Below are positions 31,212 through 39,986 of a stretch of DNA of 48,705 nt, one piece after another. The translations under genes and the position numbers were made by a program. The notes beneath the pieces are model-generated. The model saw only the letters and a list, made by a program, of their open reading frames with translations. It was not told the DNA's origin and did not search any database. Positions within the stretch are counted from its first letter, which is position 1. Each line of letters opens with the position of its first letter. Origin of the DNA: Myxococcales bacterium (GTDB lineage: Bacteria; Myxococcota_A; Polyangia; Nannocystales; Nannocystaceae); the NCBI GenBank assembly GCA_014240065.1, contig JAAZXR010000016.1:28229-76933 (forward strand), read 5' to 3'.

Positions 31212-34058
31212 ATGGTGGACCAAGAAGACCGCGACGGTGAGAACGGCTCCTCGCCCGCGGGAGCGGAGCGCGCTAGGTCCGAGACCACGCTCGTGCTCGA
31301 GCGGACCCTCGAAGACAGCGGGCTCACATCGGGGCCGGTCGAGCCGCTCAAAGAAGCCCAGCAAATCGGCCGATTCATCATTCAACAGTTGATCGGCGCC
31401 GGCGCGACCGGGCACGTCTACAAAGCATGGGATCCCGAGCTCCACCGCAGCGTCGCGCTGAAGCTGCTCGTCTCCCAATTGTTCTCCCCGCTGGAGGGGA
31501 CGAGCGAGCACACGACCCGCCTCCGTCTGGAGGCCCAGGCCCTCGCGCGCCTCAATCACCCGCACGTGGTGACGGTGCACGAGGTGGGCACGCACTCCGG
31601 CGCGGTATTTGTCGCCATGGAGTTCGTGGAGGGCGCCACCCTCCGCGAGTGGCTCCGTCAAACGAGACGCTCTGTGTCTGAGATCCTGTCCGTCATGCTC
31701 GACGCAGCGTCGGGCCTCGCCGCGGCGCACGACGCGGGCATCATCCACCGTGATTTTAAGCCCGACAACGTGATGGTCCCCGCCTCCGGAGGACTCAAGA
31801 TCGTTGATTTTGGCTTGGCCAGACCGCACAGCGGCGAGGACGACCGAGTGGAGCGCGGCGCGCAAGTCATCACGCCTCCGGTCCGGGCGCGGGAGGCGCT
31901 GCGGCACGCGAAGGCGCGCCCGCAGGTCACGACGACAGGCGCGCTCGTAGGTACGCCGGCCTATATGGCGCCCGATGTTCTCGACGGCGCTGCCGCTTCG
32001 CCCGCCTCCGATCAGTACGCGTTCGCCGTCACGCTCTACGAGGCGCTGTTTGAGGAGCGCCCCTACCGAGGCATGAATATTGAGGTCCTGACCACTCCGG
32101 AAGGCTTCGCGAAGCTCAAGCCCGATGGTGCTCCCAGCGGCGCCTTGCGGTTCGTTCCCGCGCTAGGGCGCATGCTCTCCCCGGATCCGCGGCTTCGATT
32201 TCCGTCCGTCCGCGCGGCCCGAGACGCGCTCGTTCGCGAGGAGCGGCGCGCGGAGCGACGCCGGCGAGTCATCGGATGGAGCGCCGCAGCGATCATCGGC
32301 GGCGCCTTGATAGGAGGGCTCATCACCCTCCCTGATCGGGGTTCGACATTGTGCGAAGCGCGGATGAGCGACCTCGAGCGCAGCTGGAGCGGACACCGTG
32401 ACGCGCTCGTCGCGAAGGGCCGCGATCTGACGGGATCGGAGCGAGCCGTATGGGATCGCACGGTGACCGCGCTGTCAGAGTACGCCGATCGACTCCGAGT
32501 CACGCGAGTCACTCTCTGTGATGACGACCGCGACCCCTCGTACTCCGAGGTTGAGCTCGTCCTGCGTCAGTCCTGCCTCGACCGCCGCACCGCCACCTTG
32601 AACGACCTCGCCGACGCGTTCACGACCCTCTCCCGCGAGCGACTCTTGCAGGCCGCCACCGCTTCGCTCGAAGTCCCCGCGCCCGAGAGCTGTCTTGGAC
32701 GCGCCGGCATGGTCGAGGAGGCGAACGATGCGCCGTCGCGACAGCTTCGAGCGGAGGTTGAGCGTGGGCGCTCCATGATCCTCACTCGAGACACTGAGGG
32801 CGCGATCGAACACCTGGAGTCCATCCGGGACCGCGTCGAAGGGGCCCAATATCCCCACCTTCACGCTGAATATCTCACGACGCTCGGGCACGCCTACTAC
32901 GCGAGAGGTGTGCGAGACCGGATCGTCGAATCGAACTCCCGCGCGTTCGAAGCGGCGCGTCAGCTGGAGCGTTCGGATCTGGCGTTCGAGGCCTCCGTTC
33001 GACTCGCGGCGTATATGGGCGAGCGGCGTGAATCGGCGCGCGCCCGCGACTGGATGCTCCACGCGTGGGTATCTGCGCGGCAAGAGGGCTCGGACGACGT
33101 TAAGGTTCGAGCCCTCCTCGCCGAGGGGATCCTCGACGTACGAGATGGCACACCAGACGCCGCCCATGAGAAATTGGACGAGGCCATCGCGATCCAGCGC
33201 GCGTCCACCGGAGGGGAGGCCGACCTCACAGTCGCCGAGGCGATCCGCCAAAAGGGCTACGCCTACAAGGAGCAGGCCCTGCTCTCCGAAGCCACCGAAG
33301 CCCACGAGCGAGCCCTGGAGATCTTTGAGCGCGTCCTCGGTCCAGAGCACCCGCTCCTCGCCCGGAGCCTCGAACAAATCGGTTCGCTGCTCGCGGAACG
33401 AGGGCTCCCCGAGCAAGGCGTGGTCTTCATCGAACGCTCCGTGCCGCTGCTGACCACCATGTACGGGCGCGACAGCACTCGGCTCATCCCCGCGCTCGGT
33501 AACCTCGGGCTGACCTACAACGAGCTCCACCGGCCAGAGGACGCTCGGGCGCGCTTTGAAGAGATCTTGCGGATCCTCGATCATAAATACGGCGACACCC
33601 CGTCGCCCCAGGAGCGCGCGAGCTACTTGCGGGTCTACATCGCGTTGGCGCAGACGGAGATTGAGCTGGAGCGACTCGAGGGCGCGCGGCAGACAATAGA
33701 AAAGGCCCTCGAGATCGAGCGCGACATCGGCGACGTGCAGATGGCCCCGTCGATCCACGGGGACATCTGGACCACCAAGGCCATGGTGGAGGAGGCCGAC
33801 GGAAATCGTCCGCAGGCCGTCTTAGATCTGCAGCGCGCCGTCGACACCCACGTGAAGCGACTCGGCGAGGACCACCTCTACGCGGCGGTCACGCGGGCCA
33901 GACTCGCGAACCTCCGCATCGAGGCTGGGGCTGACCCCAAGACTCCGGAGATTCGGCGGCTCCTGCAGCGCGCCGCCGTCGTGGTCGACAACGACGACTT
34001 CCCCGCCTCCATGCGAGACCCGCTCCGAGCGAATCTGCAGGCCGCCGGAATCCCGTAG
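31212..34058 (+). CDS. Transmembrane Ser/Thr protein kinase with C-terminal TPR domain
   Basis: With the start at ATG 31212 the product has 948 residues. The Hanks-type kinase domain (about 53-340) has the glycine loop IGAGATGHVYKAW, Lys-84 in VALKLL, HRDFKPDN (179-186), DFG (199-201) and GTPAYMAPD in place of the usual APE. The segment between DFG and GTPAYMAP is about 45 residues, longer than normal and rich in Arg. One transmembrane helix follows at about 354-373, then a long helical region with TPR-like units typical of myxobacterial kinases. So the kinase is cytoplasmic with an outward TPR sensor. The frame is open to 31122; ATG 31212 removes a Pro-rich run with no kinase features. Substrates are unknown. 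Confidence 0.9.
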   Translation: MVDQEDRDGENGSSPAGAERARSETTLVLERTLEDSGLTSGPVEPLKEAQQIGRFIIQQLIGAGATGHVYKAWDPELHRSVALKLLVSQLFSPLEGTSEHTTRLRLEAQALARLNHPHVVTVHEVGTHSGAVFVAMEFVEGATLREWLRQTRRSVSEILSVMLDAASGLAAAHDAGIIHRDFKPDNVMVPASGGLKIVDFGLARPHSGEDDRVERGAQVITPPVRAREALRHAKARPQVTTTGALVGTPAYMAPDVLDGAAASPASDQYAFAVTLYEALFEERPYRGMNIEVLTTPEGFAKLKPDGAPSGALRFVPALGRMLSPDPRLRFPSVRAARDALVREERRAERRRRVIGWSAAAIIGGALIGGLITLPDRGSTLCEARMSDLERSWSGHRDALVAKGRDLTGSERAVWDRTVTALSEYADRLRVTRVTLCDDDRDPSYSEVELVLRQSCLDRRTATLNDLADAFTTLSRERLLQAATASLEVPAPESCLGRAGMVEEANDAPSRQLRAEVERGRSMILTRDTEGAIEHLESIRDRVEGAQYPHLHAEYLTTLGHAYYARGVRDRIVESNSRAFEAARQLERSDLAFEASVRLAAYMGERRESARARDWMLHAWVSARQEGSDDVKVRALLAEGILDVRDGTPDAAHEKLDEAIAIQRASTGGEADLTVAEAIRQKGYAYKEQALLSEATEAHERALEIFERVLGPEHPLLARSLEQIGSLLAERGLPEQGVVFIERSVPLLTTMYGRDSTRLIPALGNLGLTYNELHRPEDARARFEEILRILDHKYGDTPSPQERASYLRVYIALAQTEIELERLEGARQTIEKALEIERDIGDVQMAPSIHGDIWTTKAMVEEADGNRPQAVLDLQRAVDTHVKRLGEDHLYAAVTRARLANLRIEAGADPKTPEIRRLLQRAAVVVDNDDFPASMRDPLRANLQAAGIP

Positions 34059-34170
34059 GCCGAGATCTCGACGGGTCGCGCCTCGCGGCCGCCGCTGCCC
34101 GACGCCAGCGCCCCGCGAGTCACGGCGCCGCGCCGCGGAATGGATCGGCGGCGCCGAGCGTCCTTCCATC

Positions 34171-34917
34171 ATGCGCGCGCTTGTCTCGTCGTCGATGTTG
34201 TTTCTTTGGACCGGAGTGGCGGCGCCACATGCCGCACCGCCGGACACTCGCTCGCCTCCCCCACCCTCTCCGGGCGTCTCAGACGAGTCCACCTCGACGC
34301 GCGCGACCGGCGTCGAGGATGACGCCCGCGACCTGCTGCGGGCGCTCGGGGCCCGCTCCGTGGAGCCCACAAGCGCCGCGCGAACCTCCTGGGACGACTT
34401 CGAGATCGAGGCATTCTTGGCCCAGGACTTCGACATGGACGGTCGCCGCGACCTCGCGCTCATCCTGCTCCAGCGAGGTGACGGTGAGGAGGAACCGTCC
34501 TCGCGGGACCGGGTCGTGGTCATGGGGCTGCGCGACGCCGCCGGGTTTCACGCGGTCCAGCGGTCGGGCTGCTTAAGCCTCGCGACCGACGAGGGGGGAA
34601 TGATGGGCGACCCAGGCGGACATATGACCGCGAACGGTCGAGGTGGTGTGGTGTTCGGGAATGACGGGGGCTCCGCGTGGCGGTGGAGTCTCGCCTACAC
34701 CGTGGCGTGGCGTCACGCCGCGTTCCGAGTCGTCGGCGTAGACACCCACGCCTTCTACATCCATGAGCCGGGGAGCGAAGAGGATGTCTCCGTCAATCTC
34801 CTCACCGGTGAATATCTGCGGAACCGCCGCGGTCCGCCCCGGACCCACCGGCACACCGCCCCACTCATTGGCGACTGCGGCGCCCTCGAGGCCCTTCAAT
34901 CCCGCACCTGGCCCTGA
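34171..34917 (+). CDS. Secreted hypothetical protein
   Basis: The 248-residue product has a short signal peptide (MRALVSSSMLFLWTGVAAPHAA) and a Pro/Ser-rich linker. The mature part has FDMDGRRDLALILLQ, similar in pattern to FG-GAP/VCBS calcium loops (DxDGxxDL), and beta-rich sequence after it. No enzyme motif is recognised. The distance from the kinase gene is 112 bases and it reads on the same strand, so it may be its partner or simply downstream. The 3' end is convergent with cydB. Confidence 0.7.
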   Translation: MRALVSSSMLFLWTGVAAPHAAPPDTRSPPPPSPGVSDESTSTRATGVEDDARDLLRALGARSVEPTSAARTSWDDFEIEAFLAQDFDMDGRRDLALILLQRGDGEEEPSSRDRVVVMGLRDAAGFHAVQRSGCLSLATDEGGMMGDPGGHMTANGRGGVVFGNDGGSAWRWSLAYTVAWRHAAFRVVGVDTHAFYIHEPGSEEDVSVNLLTGEYLRNRRGPPRTHRHTAPLIGDCGALEALQSRTWP

Positions 34918-34924
34918 GGATTCC

Positions 34925-34948
34925 GCGCCGCGCCCCGCGACACGGCGC
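34925..34948. terminator. Hairpin in the convergent gap
   Basis: GCGCCG (34925-34930) and CGGCGC (34943-34948) form a 6-bp GC stem with a 12-base loop, in the gap between the secreted protein gene and the cydB stop. No T-tract, so low confidence. Confidence 0.25.
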
Positions 34949-34977
34949 AGGTGCCCGCGATGGTTTGGGGGGGCGAC

Positions 34978-35973
34978 TCAGCCCTCGGACTTGTACACCC
35001 GCATCAAGTAGACGACCCCAGGTCCGATCAGCACCGCGCCCGTACCCAAGGCCATGAGGAGCAGCCGGAGCGTCGTCGCCGGAGCGGCCGCGTCCACATA
35101 GGTGATCGACTCCCCCGCTTGAAAGGCCACGAGCACCGGCAGCTGCGCCACACCAAATCCAGCGACGATGGTCGCGACCTGTGCGGCCACAGCGAGTCGA
35201 AGCCAGAGCACAGCGCCGCGACCAAAGCTCCATGCCACCACAGGAATCAACGCCGTCGCGATCCCCATGCAGCCGAGGGCGACGGGCGAATCGAGAAAAC
35301 GATGGGCGAAGGCCACGTGGGAATGCCACGCCACCGCGAACACGAGCCCGCCAAGTGAGATCGCGGCGAGGTGCGCTCCGCGAGCCACCCTCAGATACGG
35401 GAGCTGCCCCCCTGCTCGAGGGCCGCGCTCGGCGGCGAGCAGACTCGCCGCGAGGAACACACACAGCGCGCAGGTGAACAGGCCTACAGCCGCGGCCAGC
35501 GGGCTCAGCCACGGGCTCACAAACACCGAGAGGAACCCCTCCTCGAGGCGCTCGTGCATTCGCCCCTCCGCGATCCCTGCGAACACGACACCCAAAAAGA
35601 AAGGCGTCAAGACGCTGCTCGCCTTAAACACCCTCGTGTACCAACGGCGCGTCGAGGGCGGCGCGGGGTCGTAGTGGCGAAACGTGAACGCGACCCCTCG
35701 CGCCACGATCCCCAGCAACGCGAGCGACAGCGGTACGTGCAGATAGGTGCTCACGGCGACGTAGGCCGCGGGGAAGCCGACGAAGGTCAAAACGACCGCC
35801 AGGATCAGCCACACATGATTCGTCTCCCACACAGGCGACAACGCTCGATCTACATACGGTTGCGCCCTCGGTCCCACCACCAGCTCCAAAATTCCCGCGC
35901 CGAAGTCTGCGCCTCCAAAGAGGAGATAGAGCAGCAGCGACGCGCCGATTGCCGCGATCAGTGTTTCAGCCAT
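34978..35973 (-). CDS. cydB: Cytochrome bd-type ubiquinol oxidase subunit II
   Basis: The 331-residue protein has eight to nine transmembrane segments. The opening LLYLLFGGADFGAGILELV resembles the GFDLGxGxL start of CydB, and SPVWETNHVWLILAVVLTFVGFPAAY matches the conserved PVWDGNETWLV region; the usual GNE is TNH here. It forms the inner-membrane heterodimer with CydA that reduces oxygen to water using quinol. The ATG at 35973 overlaps the cydA stop by eight bases with a GGAGAG site upstream, so the pair is co-translated. No CydX-like small ORF was seen downstream before the convergent gene. Confidence 0.88.
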   Translation of the reverse strand: MAETLIAAIGASLLLYLLFGGADFGAGILELVVGPRAQPYVDRALSPVWETNHVWLILAVVLTFVGFPAAYVAVSTYLHVPLSLALLGIVARGVAFTFRHYDPAPPSTRRWYTRVFKASSVLTPFFLGVVFAGIAEGRMHERLEEGFLSVFVSPWLSPLAAAVGLFTCALCVFLAASLLAAERGPRAGGQLPYLRVARGAHLAAISLGGLVFAVAWHSHVAFAHRFLDSPVALGCMGIATALIPVVAWSFGRGAVLWLRLAVAAQVATIVAGFGVAQLPVLVAFQAGESITYVDAAAPATTLRLLLMALGTGAVLIGPGVVYLMRVYKSEG

Positions 35974-37279
35974 GGTCGGGCTCTCCCTCCTCCACCGCGC
36001 GCACTTGCCGGCGAAAGACGGCGAGCGCCAACGCAGACAGGGTGACGTAGACGGTGAGGGAGATGGCGAGGGGGATCCACAGACCAGGCATGGGCGTGAG
36101 CGCCTCTTCGGTGCGCATGACCCCGTAGATAATCCACGGCTGCCGCCCGACCTCGGTGACCACCCAGCCCGCCTCTACGGCGATAAAGCCCATGGGCGTC
36201 GCCGCGACCACCACCGCGAGAAATCGCGGATGCTCAACCCAGCTCGGTTTTTTCCAGCGCAAGCCGAGAAACAGCACCCCGACGCCAGCCATCCCCACCC
36301 CCATCATCACCATCAGTTGAAAGGCCAGGTGGCAGACCAGCACCGGCGGCCATTCGTCCTCAGGGAAGTCCGCCAATCCACGAACCTCCGCGTGCGGGTC
36401 TGCGTAGGCGAGGAAGCTCAGCGCATAGGGAATCTGCACCCCGTAATTCACCGTGCGTTCTTTCATGTCGGGGATCCCTCCGACCCACAACCCCGCGCCA
36501 GACTCCGTGACGAAATGGGACTCCATGGCCGCGAGCTTGAGCGGCTGGCGCTCCGCGACCGACTTGGCCGACAAGTCGCCGCTCAAGGGCTGCAGCAAGG
36601 CCGCCACCACGCCAAACATCAGGGCGATGCGCATCCCCACGGCGTGCAGCCGCAGCTGGGGGCGCGCCCGCAGACGCATCGCGTGGACGCCGGCGGCCGC
36701 GAAGCCCGTGCTCGCCAGCGCGGCCAGCACCATGTGCAACGCCTCCACCCCCCACGCGTCGTTCAGCATCGCCGCCACAGGATCGATATCGGTGAACCCC
36801 TCGGGGCCGACCGTGAATCCCGACGGGCTGTTCATCCACCCGTTCGCCGCGATCACCAAAATTCCCGACGCCATCCCGGCGACCCCGACCATGACACCGC
36901 AGGCCAGATGGACCCGCGGCCGCAGGCGGTCTCGTCCGTACAAGAACAGACCGAGCGCGATGGCCTCGACGAAGAACGCGGTGCCCTCGAGGGAGAATGG
37001 CATCCCGATGACCGGCCCGGCGTGGAGCATGAACCCCGGCCAGAGCAGGCCCAGTTGAAACGACAAGACCGTCCCGGACACGGCGCCAACCGCGAAGAAA
37101 ATGGCGACCCCCTTGGACCACGCCTCCGACAAGCGAGCGTAGATGGGATCGCCCGTGACCAGCTCTCGCCAGCGAGCGACGACCATGAACCACGGCAGGG
37201 ACATGCCGACGCACGCGAACACAATATGAAACGCGAGCGTGCTCGCCATCATCGTCCGCGCCGCGAACAAGTCGTCCAC
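35966..37279 (-). CDS. cydA: Cytochrome bd-type ubiquinol oxidase subunit I, short Q-loop type
   Basis: With GTG 37279 as start the product has 437 residues. The first helix has STLAFHIVFACVGMSLPWFMV, whose His is the expected heme b595 ligand; VEALHMVLAAL carries the second conserved His, and a Met in HLAFQLMVMMG fits the b558 ligand. GRQPWIIYGVMRT is the conserved GRQPW block. The loop between LAAMESHF and that region is short, as in the cyanide-insensitive (CIO) subgroup rather than E. coli CydA. The frame is open to a TTG at 37330, but that adds a non-conserved stretch. Expected role is terminal oxidase in the inner membrane. Confidence 0.9.
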   Translation of the reverse strand: MDDLFAARTMMASTLAFHIVFACVGMSLPWFMVVARWRELVTGDPIYARLSEAWSKGVAIFFAVGAVSGTVLSFQLGLLWPGFMLHAGPVIGMPFSLEGTAFFVEAIALGLFLYGRDRLRPRVHLACGVMVGVAGMASGILVIAANGWMNSPSGFTVGPEGFTDIDPVAAMLNDAWGVEALHMVLAALASTGFAAAGVHAMRLRARPQLRLHAVGMRIALMFGVVAALLQPLSGDLSAKSVAERQPLKLAAMESHFVTESGAGLWVGGIPDMKERTVNYGVQIPYALSFLAYADPHAEVRGLADFPEDEWPPVLVCHLAFQLMVMMGVGMAGVGVLFLGLRWKKPSWVEHPRFLAVVVAATPMGFIAVEAGWVVTEVGRQPWIIYGVMRTEEALTPMPGLWIPLAISLTVYVTLSALALAVFRRQVRAVEEGEPDHG

Positions 37280-37454
37280 ATCGCCATCATGGCCCGTCGC
37301 CCGCGCCCCGGCAAGCCGGCAAGTCGGCAAGCCGTAAAACCTAGGGACTCCGCGCCGAGATCAAGCCCAGCGCCACCAAAAGCCGCTCGCCAGGGCGGTC
37401 GTCGCACCCGCCGCTTGGCCGCAGACAGCTACGGCGACAGCTGCGATCCCGCGG

Positions 37455-38288
37455 TCATTGAACCGGCAGTCTCGCGGCTTGTTCGAGCTTCATCGGGTTG
37501 AAGAGGTTGGCGCGCTTGTGATGATTGGCGTGGTAGTACAGGCCAAAGCAGACGCGGTTCCCCAACCAGAACAGCCCGGAGTCGAGGTTCACGGGCTTGA
37601 ACTCTCCATCGGCGTTCTTCGCGTCATGCGTCGCCCAGTTGAAGTGCGCCACGTGCACGATCCCGGTGAGGGCAGAGGGCAAAAACACCGCGAAGAAGAT
37701 AGGCCCTCCGAGCGCGGTGTACCAAGCGTAGAAAAGCACGACCATCGTCCCGAAGCTCACGACCGACCGCAGCTGCTCGCGGCGGACATTTTGTGGGGTC
37801 TTCCCACCCCACAGCTCAAAGAACTGCTGCTGAAGATTTCGCTCGAGATTGATGAGCATGGTCTCCATGAGGAACTTGAAGAAGCTCGGACCGACGTAGT
37901 GCGGATCGTTCTCCTGATCGTCCGGGTACTTGTGATGCCGGCGGTGCAGAATCTCCCAGCTCGCGTAGCGGGTCATCACGATGACCCCGCAGATCTCACC
38001 GACGAGGCGGTTGACGGCGCGGGGCCAGTTGCTGTGGGTGCAATTATGGATGAACACGCCCGACAGGACCTGGATGTAGCAAGCTCCGAGGAGAATCGGG
38101 ACAAGGTGCCAACCCCAGCCCACGTCAAACCCTGACCACCCGACCGCGCGCATCAACGCGATGAGCCCCGCGAGCAGCACCAGCCACGCGCTGTCGTACA
38201 TGAAGTAAAAGCTCCGATTCCGACGAAACATCACGGATGGCTGGGTCACCATCACGGCGTCGTAGATCTTCTTTGGCGCGGACCCCAT
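37455..38288 (-). CDS. Fatty-acid desaturase-type membrane protein
   Basis: The 277-residue protein has the three His boxes of the membrane desaturase/hydroxylase family: HNCTH, HRRHHKYPDDQENDPHY (HxxHH) and YYHANHH (HxxHH). Four to five hydrophobic segments separate them. Such enzymes use a di-iron centre and oxygen to introduce double bonds or hydroxyls in acyl chains or sterols. ATG at 38288 is chosen; the frame is open to 38390 with an Arg-rich extension. Purine-rich AGGAGG lies 16 bases upstream, further than usual. It is downstream of RluA's divergent start and 175 bases from cydA on the same strand. Confidence 0.88.
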   Translation of the reverse strand: MGSAPKKIYDAVMVTQPSVMFRRNRSFYFMYDSAWLVLLAGLIALMRAVGWSGFDVGWGWHLVPILLGACYIQVLSGVFIHNCTHSNWPRAVNRLVGEICGVIVMTRYASWEILHRRHHKYPDDQENDPHYVGPSFFKFLMETMLINLERNLQQQFFELWGGKTPQNVRREQLRSVVSFGTMVVLFYAWYTALGGPIFFAVFLPSALTGIVHVAHFNWATHDAKNADGEFKPVNLDSGLFWLGNRVCFGLYYHANHHKRANLFNPMKLEQAARLPVQ

Positions 38289-38383
38289 CGCGAGACTTGT
38301 ACCACCTCCTCTGGCCAGGTTCGAGATTCGAGGGGTAAATGACCGTGAGCGCGCGGCCGGGTGACGCGCGGAGGTCCAGCGAC

Positions 38384-38436
38384 CCAGCATGCTGGAAAAC
38401 TCACAGACATGAAGCGCCGTGATTCATGCGTTTTCC
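38384..38436. promoter_or_regulatory. Nested inverted repeats between divergent genes
   Basis: CCAGCATGCTGG is a 12-bp perfect palindrome (38384-38395). Overlapping it, GGAAAAC (38394-38400) pairs with GTTTTCC (38430-38436), and within that CATGAA (38408-38413) pairs with TTCATG (38423-38428). The structure lies in the gap between the desaturase and the pseudouridine synthase, so it could be an operator for either. No regulator is linked. Confidence 0.4.
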
Positions 38437-38520
38437 GGCCCGCAAAGGCCCCCTGCGCCCCGCCGATTGCCAACTTCGCGCGCGTCAGACACCATCGCGC
38501 GGCGAGCCCCCACGCGACCA

Positions 38521-39951
38521 ATGTTCATCCAGTTTAGCCGCGATCCCGACCCCGGCCGCCTGCCAGAGGTGGTCTTGAGCCCCTTCGGCGCCGGCCGCCC
38601 ACACCCGGTGGCCGAGCAGGCGGCGAAAGAGACGCAGGCGTGGCTGGAATGCCACGAGATCTTCGCGCCGGCCCGTTGGCAAGGGCCCCTCGGTGGCAAG
38701 ATGATGGGCGTGCTGGTGGTTCGAGACGTCGAGGGTCGCGTCGGCTATCTCCGCGGATTCGCCGGCACTGTGGGACGTCGGTGGCTCGTGGATGGCTTCG
38801 TCCCTCCCGTGTTCGACACCCGTGCATTCCACGCCATCTGGGACGGCGGAGGGGAGGAGGTCACGCGCCTCGACGCCGCCACGCGCGCGCGACGTGAAGA
38901 CGCGCGAGGTGGGTCCGACCGCGACCACAAAGACTCACTCGAACACGCAGCGAAGGCCGCTCGAGAACGCCAGCGCGAATTCTCTCGCGCGATTCACGGC
39001 CAGATCGAGGCGCTCTACCGCTTCCCCAACGCCCGAGGCGAATCCGCCGGGCTCCGCGAGCTGTTCGCCCCCCACTCTCCACCGGGGGGATCGGGTGACT
39101 GCGCCGCCCCCAAACTCTTGAGCTACGCCTTCCAACATGACCTCACGCCGCTCGCGCTCGCGGAGTTTTGGTGGGGAGGCATCCCGCGCGCGGGCGGTCG
39201 CCACCACGGCCTGTTTTATCCCTCATGCAGGGGTCGGTGCGGCACCATCCTCCCGTTCATGCTCGAAGGGCTGGTCTACGAGCCTGCGCCGGATGTCGGC
39301 CTGCGACCCATGGCAGCCCACGCGCCGGAGCGCATCTTTGAAGACGACGCCATGATCGTGGTGTGCAAGCCGAGCGGGATGTTGTCGGTGCCTGGGCGTG
39401 GACCCAGCCGCCAAGACTGCGTAGAGCGCCGCATGCAAGCGCGGTGCGGACTCGAAGACCCCACCTGGCCCCGCATGGTGCACAGGCTCGACCTGGCCAC
39501 CTCGGGGCTCTTGATCGCGCCGAAACACCGCGAGGCCTACGTCCATATCCAACGGCAATTTGCCGCGCGGACCATTCAAAAACAGTATGTCGCGCTGGTC
39601 CACGGCGCGGTCCAAGGAGACCGTGGTGTGATCGACCTCCCCATCGGTCGCGACCTCGCGGATCGTCCGCGACAGCAGCACGATCCTCAGCGGGGAAAAC
39701 CTTCGCTCACCCATTGGCAGGTGTTGGAGCGCGGCTCGGACCACACGCGCGTCGCCTTCACCCCAAAGACGGGCCGAACCCACCAGCTGCGGGTCCACGC
39801 GGCCCATCCCGACGGCCTGAACGCGCCGATCGTCGGCGACCGCCTGTACGGCCTCGGCGGGGACCGACTGATGCTGCACGCCGAGCGCCTCGGCTTTGTC
39901 CACCCCACCACCGGCGACGCGGTCGAGTTCATCGCGCCCGCGCCCTTTTGA
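38521..39951 (+). CDS. RluA-family pseudouridine synthase with long N-terminal extension
   Basis: The 476-residue protein has a catalytic domain from about residue 270: IFEDDAMIVVCKPSGMLSVPG, then HRLDLATSGLLI with the catalytic Asp, and PKTGRTHQLRVHAAH. The first 270 residues are an extra domain containing AWLECHEIFAP, then a charged helix, then FPNARGESAGLRELF; this is longer than RluA/C/D of E. coli but occurs in a subgroup of RluA-like proteins. The enzyme converts uridine to pseudouridine in rRNA or tRNA; the target cannot be told. The frame opens at 38419, but ATG 38521 starts the folded region. No S4 domain was recognised. Confidence 0.9.
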   Translation: MFIQFSRDPDPGRLPEVVLSPFGAGRPHPVAEQAAKETQAWLECHEIFAPARWQGPLGGKMMGVLVVRDVEGRVGYLRGFAGTVGRRWLVDGFVPPVFDTRAFHAIWDGGGEEVTRLDAATRARREDARGGSDRDHKDSLEHAAKAARERQREFSRAIHGQIEALYRFPNARGESAGLRELFAPHSPPGGSGDCAAPKLLSYAFQHDLTPLALAEFWWGGIPRAGGRHHGLFYPSCRGRCGTILPFMLEGLVYEPAPDVGLRPMAAHAPERIFEDDAMIVVCKPSGMLSVPGRGPSRQDCVERRMQARCGLEDPTWPRMVHRLDLATSGLLIAPKHREAYVHIQRQFAARTIQKQYVALVHGAVQGDRGVIDLPIGRDLADRPRQQHDPQRGKPSLTHWQVLERGSDHTRVAFTPKTGRTHQLRVHAAHPDGLNAPIVGDRLYGLGGDRLMLHAERLGFVHPTTGDAVEFIAPAPF

Positions 39952-39986
39952 GGCCCACGAACCGAGCGTGGCGTCCCTCGCCTAGC

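Noticed and set aside
32475-33758. 427-residue open frame on the minus strand
   Set aside because: It lies within the TPR tail of the kinase gene; its composition is that of an antisense shadow.
35972-37501. 509-residue open frame on the plus strand
   Set aside because: It is antisense to cydA, which has the conserved heme-ligand His and the GRQPW block. The frame is Arg/His/Pro-rich with no domain and reflects high GC at third codon positions.
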